64,000 bases of DNA from a candidate division KSB1 bacterium (GTDB taxonomy: Bacteria; Zhuqueibacterota; Zhuqueibacteria; JANLFK01; Oleimicrobiaceae): positions 1-64,000 of the forward strand of contig JANLFK010000012.1 of the NCBI GenBank assembly GCA_024655945.1. The letters are read 5' to 3'. Of this stretch, positions 38,482-46,464 are shown piece by piece; the stretch's first letter is position 1, and each line of letters begins with the position of its first letter. The notes beneath the pieces were generated by a model, which was not told the origin of the DNA, did no database searches, and was given only the letters and a program-made list of their open reading frames with translations. Made by a program: the position numbers and the translations under genes.

Positions 38482-38495
38482 TTGAATCGGTTCAA
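38482..38495. promoter_or_regulatory. LacI-type operator at the GH8 promoter
   Basis: TTGAATCGGTTCAA (minus strand TTGAACCGATTCAA), the best palindrome of the set. It shares its last base with the -10 of the GH8 promoter. Confidence 0.75.
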
Positions 38496-38523
38496 ATGTA
38501 ATCAACAACCCGGAAAAAGTCAA
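38495..38523 (-). promoter_or_regulatory. promoter of the GH8-GH115 operon
   Basis: On the minus strand TTGACT (38518-38523), 17-nt spacer, TACATT (38495-38500). The start codon of GH8 is about 55 nt downstream. Confidence 0.75.
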
Positions 38524-38667
38524 GCAGAAAATCGCCTCACACGGGGCTTTTTCTCCGCTGGGCACGCTGATGTTCCCTGACAACCAAGTGACTTCAGGCC
38601 CCAAGGGTTCCGAGACCGCCTGCCTCGATGACCTCTCCTTCATCGCGCTTCATTGGCCACATTCCGG

Positions 38668-38696
38668 TTGATTTTTGTTGCGGAAAGAACTATATT
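38668..38696 (+). promoter_or_regulatory. promoter of the LacI-family gene
   Basis: TTGATT (38668-38673), 17-nt spacer, TATATT (38691-38696). The operator at 38708 lies just downstream of the expected start site. Confidence 0.65.
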
Positions 38697-38707
38697 TATG
38701 CGAAACT

Positions 38708-38721
38708 TTGGAACGTTTCAA
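38708..38721. promoter_or_regulatory. LacI-type operator in the regulator's own leader
   Basis: TTGGAACGTTTCAA is palindromic at 12 of 14 positions. It lies 27 bp before the regulator's start codon and 11 bp after its -10, suggesting autoregulation. The centre (ACGT) differs from the other sites (ACCGGT-like), so it may be a weaker site. Confidence 0.5.
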
Positions 38722-38748
38722 CTGAGCAAGTCTGACAGGGAGACCCAG

Positions 38749-39780
38749 ATGGAAAGAGTGACAATTGAGGACGTTGCCAAGCGGGCGGGAGTGTCGAAGG
38801 GAACCGTCTCTGCGGTCATCAATGGCAGGAACACTGTTCGCGCAGAGACCAGGGAGCACGTCCTCAAGGTTATGAAGGAGCTCAACTTCCGACCCCGCGG
38901 TGTGGCCAGGAATTTGAAGAACGGTGAACTGGACAAGAGCATCGGTATCATCATCAAGGACTTGAGCTATCCTTTCTACACCACCATCGCACTGGGCGCC
39001 AGGGAGTACGCAAACCGCAGGGGATACTCAGTTGTGGTCACCAGCTCAGAGAACGACCACGAATGCGAGAAGAAGTACACCCACCTGTTCTCGGCAAAGG
39101 ACATCAAGGGGGCAATCATTGCGCCGCTGGTCGAAGGGACCGCGGAAATCGAGCACCTCTTCAAGCTGAAAATGCTCAACTACCCATTCGTCCTTCTGGA
39201 GGACGTCAAGGGCATTCAGGCGAACGTGGTGGCCATTGACAACATCAAGGCCATCAAGAAGGCAGTCAAGTACCTGATCGAGATCGGCCACACGAGGATC
39301 GTCCACTTTGCCGGCCCCCCACAGTCGTCCCACACGCACGAGCGCATCGACGGCTTCCGCCAAGCCTTTAGCGAGAGCCCATTGGTCTTTCGCGATGACA
39401 TGGTCGTTTCCATCGGTTCCCGGCATGAAGAGAGTTACGGGAACACTCTCCGCTATTTCAAGAGCCGGCAGCCCCACGAGTATCCCACGGCCATCGTGTG
39501 CTTCAACGACCAGCAGGCGCTGGCGGTGATGACCGCCCTGCGGGAGCTGAATATCCGGGTGCCAGATGATATCTCAATTGTCGGGAACGACGACATCTAC
39601 TACGCCAGTCTCTACCCGGTCCCGCTGACTACGATCAGGGCCCCGCAGTACGAAATAGGGAGAAAGGCAGCCGAGATCCTCATCCGGAACATCGAGTCTC
39701 CAACGGCCTTGCCACCCGAGAAAGTGGTGCTCGAAACGGATTTCATCGTCAGGGAATCAACAAAGCCGCTTCGACCGTAG
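38749..39780 (+). CDS. LacI-family transcriptional regulator
   Basis: A 343-residue regulator. Residues 1-60 are the LacI helix-turn-helix and hinge (VTIEDVAKRAGVSKGTVSAV, then TREHVLKVMKELNFRPRGVA), and residues 65-340 are the periplasmic-binding-like ligand domain (SIGIIIKDLSYPFYTTIALG onward). The ATG at 38749 has AGGGAG before it; an ATG 32 codons upstream would put the operator inside the gene and is rejected. It lies divergent from GH8, 310 bp away, and palindromic sites of the LacI type occur at its own promoter and at three xylan promoters. It is probably a repressor released by a xylose-containing sugar (inference). A terminator-like hairpin follows it. Confidence 0.92.
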   Translation: MERVTIEDVAKRAGVSKGTVSAVINGRNTVRAETREHVLKVMKELNFRPRGVARNLKNGELDKSIGIIIKDLSYPFYTTIALGAREYANRRGYSVVVTSSENDHECEKKYTHLFSAKDIKGAIIAPLVEGTAEIEHLFKLKMLNYPFVLLEDVKGIQANVVAIDNIKAIKKAVKYLIEIGHTRIVHFAGPPQSSHTHERIDGFRQAFSESPLVFRDDMVVSIGSRHEESYGNTLRYFKSRQPHEYPTAIVCFNDQQALAVMTALRELNIRVPDDISIVGNDDIYYASLYPVPLTTIRAPQYEIGRKAAEILIRNIESPTALPPEKVVLETDFIVRESTKPLRP

Positions 39781-40116
39781 CTGGCAGCCAAGGGGAGGGA
39801 CCAGGGAAAACCTCGCCTTTTTGTTCGAGTCAGAGCGTGCAGCGGAAAGCCCGAGCCGGCAGAAGGCGGCGCGTTAGCGGGGATTCGTGCAGGAGCAATT
39901 CCTCCCCAATGCTCGTGCGATCGCTGCGAACAGCTAAGGCTCCACCCCGCTCTGTCGGGTCTTTTCTCTGCTCTTGGAGGAGCTTTCTTGTTGCCGGCTC
40001 TCCCCGCGGGAACAACAGCCTGCGACCCAGGGGTTGTCTTGCGAACGGCGCAACCCACCGGTCGTCGCCTGTCTGCCGCGCCATCCACGGTCCGAGGGCA
40101 CGACTTGGAGCCACTG
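39781..40116 (+). other. 336-bp spacer between the regulator and GH43
   Basis: Contains a probable terminator (39792-39822). No gene and no LacI-type operator are visible. A partly paired TTGTT...AACAA segment lies near 39990-40015. I do not see a convincing promoter for GH43. Confidence 0.4.
39792..39822 (+). terminator. probable intrinsic terminator of the LacI gene
   Basis: GGGGAGG (39792-39798) pairs with CCTCGCC (39811-39817), six of seven positions, and TTTTT follows directly. It is placed 12 bp after the stop codon. Confidence 0.5.
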
Positions 40117-41727
40117 ATGAGAATCGCCAATCTCCTCACCTTCTGCTGTCTGTTGACGCTGTCGCTTTCCTGCCAGGAACACGTTGCGCGTACCGCCCAC
40201 AATCCCATTCTCCCTGGGTTTCATCCCGATCCCAGCATCTGTCGAGTGGGAGACGACTACTTCCTGGTGCACAGCACGTTCGAGTATTTTCCTGGTGTGC
40301 CTGTGCAGCACAGCAAGGACCTGGTCCACTGGCGCCTCATCGGCTACGCCCTCACCAGAAAGAGCCAGCTCAATCTCGACGGTGTGAGAGCCTCGGGCGG
40401 GATCTATGCTCCGACCATCCGGTACCATGACGGGACTTTCTACGTGGTAACCACCTGCGTGGACTGCGGCGGCAACTTCTACGTAACGGCAAAGGACCCG
40501 GCCGGACCCTGGTCAGATCCTGTGTGGCTTGACCAGGAGGGGATTGATCCTTCCCTCTTCTTCGATGAAGATGGCACGGCCTACTATTGTCGCCAGGAAG
40601 GGGGACGCCACGGCCACATCCTGCAGCGAACCATGGACCTGCAGACCGGCACCCTGGAGGGCGAACCACGCAACCTCTGGGCTGGGACTGGGGGCATCTG
40701 GCCTGAGGGGCCACATCTCTACCGCATCCACGGCCTGTACTACCTCATGATCTCCGAAGGCGGGACAAGTTACGACCATTGCGTCACCATGGCCAGGAGC
40801 AATTCCCCTTGGGGACCTTTCGAGCCTCATCCGCAGAACCCGATCCTCACCCATCGCCACCTCCCCGACCACCCCATCCAGGCGGTGGGGCATGCCGACC
40901 TGGTGGAGACTCCGGACGGGTGGTGGCTGGTGTGTTTGGGGTTCAGGCCGCAGGGTGGCCGATTCCACCACATCGGCCGCGAAACGTATCTTGTCCGGGT
41001 GACCTTTGCCAAGGACGGCTGGCCGGCCGTGGGCAACAATGGCACGGTGGACACCGTGTTCGTGGCACCCAAGCTGAAGCCGCACGTGTGGGAGGTTCCG
41101 CCATCGCGCGTGGAGTTCGACGAGCCCACGCTGGACTTCCGCTGGAACTTTGTCCGCAACCCCGACTCGGCGAACTACTCCCTCAGCGCGCGTCCAGGGT
41201 TCTTGCGGCTGTACGGCGCTGCGGCCAGCCTGACCGACCGCGCTTCCCCGACCTTCGTGGGCATTCGTCAAACAGACTTGCGTTGTCGCGTCGCCACGCG
41301 GCTGGAATTCAGCCCTCGCTCTGAAAATGAGGAAGCAGGGCTTGTGGTCCGGCAGAACGACAAGTACCACTACGACCTTTTCGTCACCCGCAAGGCCGCC
41401 AGGCGGCAAGTTGCCTTTCGCAAGGTCCTCGACGGCCAAGTCATTGAGCCGATTGCGTTCACCGACCTGCCAGAGGGAGCGGTGGCCCTGCAGATCGAGG
41501 CCGAGCCGCTCTGCTACCGCTTTGCCTCTGTGTCCGTGGAAGGCCAAAGAACCGTCCTCGGCGAGGCATTGACGCGGGACCTCTCGGTTGAGCGGATCGG
41601 ATTCAAAGACGGCATGTGCTTCACGGGCGTCTATTTCGGGCTCTACGCCACCGGCAACGGCCGAGCCTGTTCTGTGCCTGCCGATTTCGATTGGTTCGAA
41701 TATCTGGGTTTCGATCCGAAGAACTGA
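40117..41727 (+). CDS. GH43 beta-xylosidase / arabinofuranosidase lipoprotein
   Basis: A 536-residue lipoprotein: signal peptide ending in LTLSLSC with C19 as lipidation site. The five-bladed GH43 propeller has base D38 (HPDPS), pKa modulator D144 (GIDPSLFFDEDG) and acid E197 (GIWPEGPH). The C-terminal beta-sandwich (from about 350, DFRWNFVRNP) is that of large GH43 beta-xylosidases, which also recognise xylo-oligosaccharides. It would trim xylose or arabinose at the membrane. ATG at 40117 has GGAG upstream; the frame runs 43 codons further without a signal. It lies in the same direction as the regulator, separated by a likely terminator, and is followed by a strong terminator. Confidence 0.9.
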   Translation: MRIANLLTFCCLLTLSLSCQEHVARTAHNPILPGFHPDPSICRVGDDYFLVHSTFEYFPGVPVQHSKDLVHWRLIGYALTRKSQLNLDGVRASGGIYAPTIRYHDGTFYVVTTCVDCGGNFYVTAKDPAGPWSDPVWLDQEGIDPSLFFDEDGTAYYCRQEGGRHGHILQRTMDLQTGTLEGEPRNLWAGTGGIWPEGPHLYRIHGLYYLMISEGGTSYDHCVTMARSNSPWGPFEPHPQNPILTHRHLPDHPIQAVGHADLVETPDGWWLVCLGFRPQGGRFHHIGRETYLVRVTFAKDGWPAVGNNGTVDTVFVAPKLKPHVWEVPPSRVEFDEPTLDFRWNFVRNPDSANYSLSARPGFLRLYGAAASLTDRASPTFVGIRQTDLRCRVATRLEFSPRSENEEAGLVVRQNDKYHYDLFVTRKAARRQVAFRKVLDGQVIEPIAFTDLPEGAVALQIEAEPLCYRFASVSVEGQRTVLGEALTRDLSVERIGFKDGMCFTGVYFGLYATGNGRACSVPADFDWFEYLGFDPKN

Positions 41728-42193
41728 AAGCTCGGGACGACGTTTGGCCCGGCAGCCTTGTTCAAAGCAAAGCTGGGCAGGCAGGCTTCGCCAAGCGCGG
41801 AGCGCAAGGCCCTTTTCCCCGGGGGCCAGTGAGCACTTGCTTTGCCGCGAGTTGCTCCGAGGGGGGCGAGCTGGAGAGCTCTCCAGACGAGCTCGTTTTT
41901 CTCCTTGACATTGGCAGCTCTTTTCGCTGCATTGGCGCAAAGGCTACGAGTGTATGGCAAGCGGCGCATCACCATGTGACATGCCTGCGGCTGCTTCGCA
42001 CGAGCGGCGGGGGGCGTCTTCCGTTTCACCCGTTGGGCGACATGGGAGCCTGCCGGCGAGGAGAGCACAGCTTGCCGAGGAGCCAAAGCTGCTTGCCCGA
42101 ACATGCTCAGCACATGCGTGACTTCCCGCGGGACGTTCCTCTGAAACGCCTGGCGCTGGGCCGAAAAGGACGCTGGGGCCGCATGGTAGCCTG
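41728..42193 (+). other. 466-bp gap after GH43
   Basis: Holds the GH43 terminator (41867-41900) and, just after it, a perfect TTGACA (41905-41910), but without a good -10 at the right distance. No gene is seen on either strand. Confidence 0.4.
41867..41900 (+). terminator. intrinsic terminator of GH43
   Basis: Contains the perfect 16-nt palindrome CTGGAGAGCTCTCCAG enclosed by CGAGCT (41867) and AGCTCG (41890-41895), followed at once by TTTTT. Confidence 0.6.
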
Positions 42194-44098
42194 ATGGCTC
42201 GCGACGCTGGCAGTGGCCTTTGCCTGAGGGGCAGTTATCATGCTCGCGCTACCACCAAGGTCGCCCTCAGCTGCGCACCCAAGCCCAAGGAGGCCATTAC
42301 GCGCAAGCCGTACTTCCTCCGTCCTGGTGTAGCGTTTTCCCAGGGTCTGTTCTTGCTCCTCGCACTTGGCGCATCGCAAGGATTTGCCCAGTTTGCCGTG
42401 GTATCCACAGCGCCGACCAACGGCGCCACCAACGTCGACACAGCAGCCACGTTCCTGATTACGTTCAACGCCCCGCTGGACACCTCGGCCCGTTTCGCCT
42501 GGCCCCCTGACTTTTATCTCGGTCTGTGGATGGTGCCCGAGCCAGGCGAACCCGATTCCATCACGCTCAGCCCAGACCTGCGGACCGTGCGCATCCACAA
42601 TCTACACCTGTGCCCTGACACTCGCTACTTCCTTGCCGTGCTCGGCGCACGCAGCGCTACCGGCGCCGCGTTGCAGTTGCCGGTCGTGGTCACCTTCACC
42701 ACTGGAAGCACCTTGCCCACGGCTACCGTGAGCGGCACCATCGCGCTCCCCGGAGGTGATCCGTCCGGGACCGTGGTGGCTCTTTTCTCGGACCTTTTTT
42801 CCGGCGACGCGCAGGCCATGGCGGTGGTCCCCACCTCCAACGGCGCTTGTACGGTGCAAAATGTGCCCTCTGGGAGGTATTGGCCAGTGGCTCACAAGGA
42901 TGTGGACCACAGCGGCGACTTCGACCCGAATCCCGCAGTGGACTTGCTGGCCGTCTACGACCCTAATGGCGACGGCGTGGTCGACAGCCTGGTGGTCGGC
43001 GAGGGGGCAAATGTCACTGGCGTGGATATGACGCTTTCGGCCGTCACGCCCCTCACGGCCAGGCAGCGCTACGACGCTGCCGCCGCTCTGGTAGGAGAAT
43101 GGTCAGCCGACGCTCATCTTGTTTGGGTGGCCGCCGCAGACCTGTCGCCATCCGGCACCTCGCCCCTCTGGCTCTACCTGTTTTTCTCCAGGCAAGAGCA
43201 AAAACTGCATGGCATCATGGCCAGCTCCTTCTTTTTGGCGCCTTTCTCGTGGGAGGAAGAGGCTCCGGACATCACTGCCTTGCCGGAAAACTGGGTCGAC
43301 AGCGACGTGGCGGCCGCTTCCGCTGAGGCAAACGGTGGCGAAGCTTTCCGGCAAGCGGTTCCCGATGCGCACATCACTGCCTTCCTGAGCCACTTTGAGC
43401 TCCCGGGCACACCCAAGCTCGCAGGCTTGCACCAAGCTGGTCAAGCTGTTCGGGGCGAACCGGCGCAAAGGCGCGGCCTCTGGCAGGCAGGAGCTGCATC
43501 CCTGCAATTGAGCGCATCGCACAGGCCCTTGCAACGCGGCAAGGTCAACCTGCTGGCGACCAGTGCCCCTGTGTGGGCGCTCATGTACATGTCCGAGAGC
43601 ACAGGCGACCTCTGGATGGCATTCATAGATGCCGAAAGCGGGCGCTTGCTGTTCTCCTGGCCACCGCCCTTGCGCACCACTACCGCACGCTTTAGCCTCT
43701 CCCTTGCTGAGCAGGCGGCCTTAGCGTGGGCACAGGATGCACAACTGGTGTTCTTGGGCACGCACCTCGGCAGCCTCACTCCCTCTGGCGAGGCCGAAAT
43801 GTGGTTGTACGCCTACCACTCTGCTTCTCGCGACTCCTTGCGGGCGTTCATCTTCTATGCAGGTATGCCGGTGTGGCAGGGCGAGGCGCCGCCCCTGTTC
43901 TACACAGGGCCCCTGCCTGCCAACTGGGTGGATAGCGATGTGGCCGCCTTTGTGGCCGAGAGCAATGGCGGCAGCGCCTACCGCGCCACGCAAAGCGATG
44001 TGTGGGTAGACGCGGGCCTGGTGCGCGGGGCTGTCCCTGGGCCCCGAACCTCCCTGTCTGGTTCATTCACTACCTCTCCTCCACTGCGGAGGAGATGA
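42194..44098 (+). CDS. secreted protein with Ig-like domain and duplicated unknown domain, frameshifted before its T9SS tail
   Basis: A 634-residue frame. After a long N-terminus with a hydrophobic signal (about 50-65, FLLLALGASQGFAQ) comes an Ig-like (Big_5-type) domain (STAPTNGATNVDTAATFLIT). A carboxypeptidase-regulatory-like segment follows with a dockerin-like DHSGDFDPNPAVDLLAVYD. Two copies of an unknown domain are next, marked by ENWVDSDVAAASAEANGG and ANWVDSDVAAFVAESNGG. The frame goes wrong near 44030 and stops at 44098, while the continuation (PNLPVWFIHYLSST) and the T9SS tail are in the next frame up to 44493. One missing base would restore a protein of about 765 residues. It could be a real mutation or a sequencing error. 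Start uncertain; no good ribosome site. A decayed copy lies at 56.2 kb. Confidence 0.65.
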   Translation: MARDAGSGLCLRGSYHARATTKVALSCAPKPKEAITRKPYFLRPGVAFSQGLFLLLALGASQGFAQFAVVSTAPTNGATNVDTAATFLITFNAPLDTSARFAWPPDFYLGLWMVPEPGEPDSITLSPDLRTVRIHNLHLCPDTRYFLAVLGARSATGAALQLPVVVTFTTGSTLPTATVSGTIALPGGDPSGTVVALFSDLFSGDAQAMAVVPTSNGACTVQNVPSGRYWPVAHKDVDHSGDFDPNPAVDLLAVYDPNGDGVVDSLVVGEGANVTGVDMTLSAVTPLTARQRYDAAAALVGEWSADAHLVWVAAADLSPSGTSPLWLYLFFSRQEQKLHGIMASSFFLAPFSWEEEAPDITALPENWVDSDVAAASAEANGGEAFRQAVPDAHITAFLSHFELPGTPKLAGLHQAGQAVRGEPAQRRGLWQAGAASLQLSASHRPLQRGKVNLLATSAPVWALMYMSESTGDLWMAFIDAESGRLLFSWPPPLRTTTARFSLSLAEQAALAWAQDAQLVFLGTHLGSLTPSGEAEMWLYAYHSASRDSLRAFIFYAGMPVWQGEAPPLFYTGPLPANWVDSDVAAFVAESNGGSAYRATQSDVWVDAGLVRGAVPGPRTSLSGSFTTSPPLRRR

Positions 44099-44493
44099 CC
44101 CTGTTTGTGGACGCTCAGACTGGCAACCTGGTCACCGACGTGGAGGACGGGGAACAGGCTACCCAGACGGTGGGGGCCTTCGCCCTGCTGCCGAACTATC
44201 CCCATCCCTTTAATCCCGTCACAACGATCGAATACCACGTCAAGCAGAGGTGTCGCGTCCGACTGGAGGTGCTCGACCCGCTCGGCCGCAGAATCGCCAC
44301 CGTCCTTGACGAGGAGCAGCAGCCGGGCGCGCACCGCGTTCACTTCCATGGGGGAGATCTGCCTTCAGGCGTCTACCTCTGCAAGCTCCATATGCAACAA
44401 TTTGCGGCGGTGCGCAAAATGGTGATTACGCGCCGAGCTCATGCCCTGTCGGCCAAAAGTTGGCGGCTGGAGCGTCGGATAAGCCCACCATGA
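44020..44493 (+). pseudogene. out-of-frame 3' end of the preceding gene, T9SS tail
   Basis: This frame continues the interrupted gene. APNLPVWFIHYLSST aligns with SAPVWALMYMSES of the first domain copy, and LLPNYPHPFNPVTTIEYHV to KMVITRRA is a complete type IX sorting tail. It is not an independent gene, because the sequence has no signal and no ribosome site of its own. Confidence 0.65.
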
Positions 44494-45113
44494 TCATTGA
44501 CAGGCCGCGTGCGCTCAGTTCCCACCCCGCGAGCTGCGGTGGCGAGGCGGCACGTTGCAAGCGGAAGGTGGCCAACCGGGCTTGGACGACTCGCACGCTG
44601 TCGAGGGAAGGGGGCCGGTCGCAGCTTGACACGCATCGCGGAAACCGGTGGTCTCTGCCGACTCGCCGCACTAGCGACTGAAACATGCATCGGGCGTGAG
44701 TGGACGCTGAGAACGGGGCTCTTGGGCTGAGGCACAAAGAGAGGGGCAGAGTAGACCGGGTCGCCTCCTGAAACGCAGGGCCAGCCCGAAGCGTCATGAG
44801 GCGCCGGCTGGCCGCTTGCTCAGGGCGCCAGGGATCATGCGGGGGCTCGCGCGCGTGGCAGTATTGGCTCCCGGCAGCCAGGGCTGCGCGCGGCAGAGCC
44901 CTGCCCGACTTGAGGAGATTGTCGGCAACCGACGGTGTTCGCGAAACAGGAACCATTCGCGCCGCGCGGGGGACGTCAGGTCCTGTCTGCGTCCCCCGCG
45001 GCAAGGGGCGTGTGTTTGCTCTTTTCTGCTCGCGGAGAGCCCACGCTGCGGAAGCGGCTCATTTCCATCTCATCAGCGCCAGTCGCTTGCGGCCGAGGAG
45101 GAAACACTAAGCC
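44494..45113. other. 620-bp gap
   Basis: No gene, clear promoter, repeat or terminator seen. Open frames on both strands lack ribosome sites and are rich in Arg, Ser and Pro, as expected of GC-rich noncoding sequence. Confidence 0.35.
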
Positions 45114-46295
45114 ATGGTGAACGTGCTCACAGACGTTGTCCTTACGGTCACCGGATTCCAGCTGGTTTCGTTGGCTGTGGTGCTGGCCGCGCAAAAGAAC
45201 GGCCGGCTCACCCCGCGTCTGTTCCTCATGGCCTTTCTGCTCACGAAAGCCTTGCTCATCGCGCGGTGGTTTGTCTTCCGCTTCGGGATTGTGCAGCACA
45301 GCGAGCCCGACTATCTGTTTCGACTCAGCAAGGCGGGGTTCTTCCTGCTCGCGCCGCTGCTTTTCCTGTACGTGCGGGCTTTGTGCTACAAGGACTTTAG
45401 AGTCGCCGCCAAGACTTCTTTGCATTTCATCCCGTTCTTCGTCGTGCTTCTCTGCACCTTGGGCGCAATGTGGTGTTAGAATGCAGACAGTGCGGCGACG
45501 TGGTACGGCAAGCTCTTTGTCTCCCGGTTTGGCGAGGCGTTCTGGGGCCTGAACCTCGTGCAGATTCTCGGCTACATCACCGCCATGCTCTACACCGTGC
45601 GCGGTTATCGTCAAAGGATACGGAGTGTCTACTCCACCGTTCACCAAATAGACCTGAGCTGGCTCCTCTCACTGCTCGCGCTCATTTCCTTGCATTGGCT
45701 CTTCGTGGCCTCTCGCGCAACCTTGACTGCCCTTGGTGTTCCTGAAGGCAACCTGACTGGGATAATCGACTTGTACTCGATAGCCATCTTCTTGGTCTTC
45801 ACCACCCTTCTTGTTTTCAAGGGCACGGCGCAATTGAAGCTTTTTGCGAGCGTAGAAGAAAAACCAAAGTGCTCCGCGTACAGGTTGACCAAGGCGCAAA
45901 TGGAACGGTATGCAGAGCGGCTCAGGCGGTACATGGAAGCAGAGAAGCCGTACTTGTGTCCGTCCCTGACCATCGACAAGCTCTCCCAAATGTTGTCGAT
46001 CCCGCGCTGGCATCTTTCGCAGGTAATCAACGAGGTGTTCTGCCAGAACTTTTTCACCTTTGTCAATTCCTATCGAGTCGAGGAGGCCAAGCGACATCTG
46101 GTGGGCGCCAACCCTCGGCCGAAGACGGTGTCGGAAGTGCTGTATGAGGTGGGCTTCAATTCCAAGTCAGTGTTCAACGAGGTGTTCAGGAGGCACACGG
46201 GACTCACACCCACCCAGTACAGGCGTGTGCACAGCCTGCGCAATTCCACACACCCCGGCTCCGCGAGCCACCTTCCCCGTGCAGAAACTGCATAG
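45114..46295 (+). CDS. membrane-anchored AraC-family regulator interrupted by one in-frame TAG
   Basis: One frame of 393 codons with a single TAG at 45477-45479 and no shift of phase. The N-terminal half has several hydrophobic helices (DVVLTVTGFQLVSLAVVLAA, HFIPFFVVLLCTLGAMW, and after the stop LNLVQILGYITAMLY and DLSWLLSLLALISLHWLFVA). The C-terminal 110 residues are an AraC DNA-binding domain (LTIDKLSQMLSIPRWHLSQV and VSEVLYEVGFNSKSVFNEVF, then HTGLTPTQYRR). Such proteins are membrane-anchored regulators. ATG at 45114 has GAGGAGGAAAC upstream. With the stop it would give a 121-residue membrane stub and perhaps a separate product from a GTG at 45558. The stop may be a nonsense mutation or a sequence error. 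Target genes are unknown; the T9SS protein downstream is a candidate. Confidence 0.8.
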
Positions 46296-46336
46296 AACTC
46301 CTGTCCCCGCATAGAAACCCTTTCTCCGCGCAGAAA
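46275..46336 (+). promoter_or_regulatory. three direct repeats CYCCGYRYAGAAA, possible AraC-type binding sites
   Basis: CCCCGTGCAGAAA (46275), CCCCGCATAGAAA (46305) and CTCCGCGCAGAAA (46324). Spacing is 30 and 19 bp. They straddle the regulator's stop codon and precede the T9SS protein at 46465. AraC proteins commonly bind direct repeats, hence the suggestion. Confidence 0.3.
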
Positions 46337-46342
46337 AATAGT

Positions 46343-46381
46343 CCGACTTTCTAAAGTCGGGCGACGAGCGGGCTTTTTCTT
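46343..46381 (+). terminator. possible terminator after the AraC-type gene
   Basis: CCGACTTT (46343-46350) and AAAGTCGG (46353-46360) form a perfect 8-bp stem. A T-rich run (CTTTTTCTTTCT) starts about 12 nt later, further away than in a classical terminator. Confidence 0.35.
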
Positions 46382-46464
46382 TCTACATTTGTGCTGCCAA
46401 ATGGCACGATCCCGAGGCCTCGGCGGCCTGCGCATCCTTATCATCGCGGAGAGGAGGTAGTCAG

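Noticed and set aside
41905-41933. promoter with perfect TTGACA after the GH43 terminator
   Set aside because: The hexamer at the proper distance (TGCATT) matches the -10 poorly, so only the -35 is convincing.
40513-41940. 475-codon minus-strand frame
   Set aside because: Antisense to GH43 and its terminator; composition is Arg/Pro/Gly-rich and unlike a protein family.
44015-44045. programmed -1 frameshift in the Ig-like T9SS gene
   Set aside because: No X-XXY-YYZ slippery heptamer fits the reading frame at the shift, so a lost base is a simpler explanation.
45477-45479. TAG as pyrrolysine or another recoded codon
   Set aside because: TAG is a normal stop for several genes here (e.g. the kinase-GalU and rhamnosidase genes), and no pylTSBCD genes are in the window.
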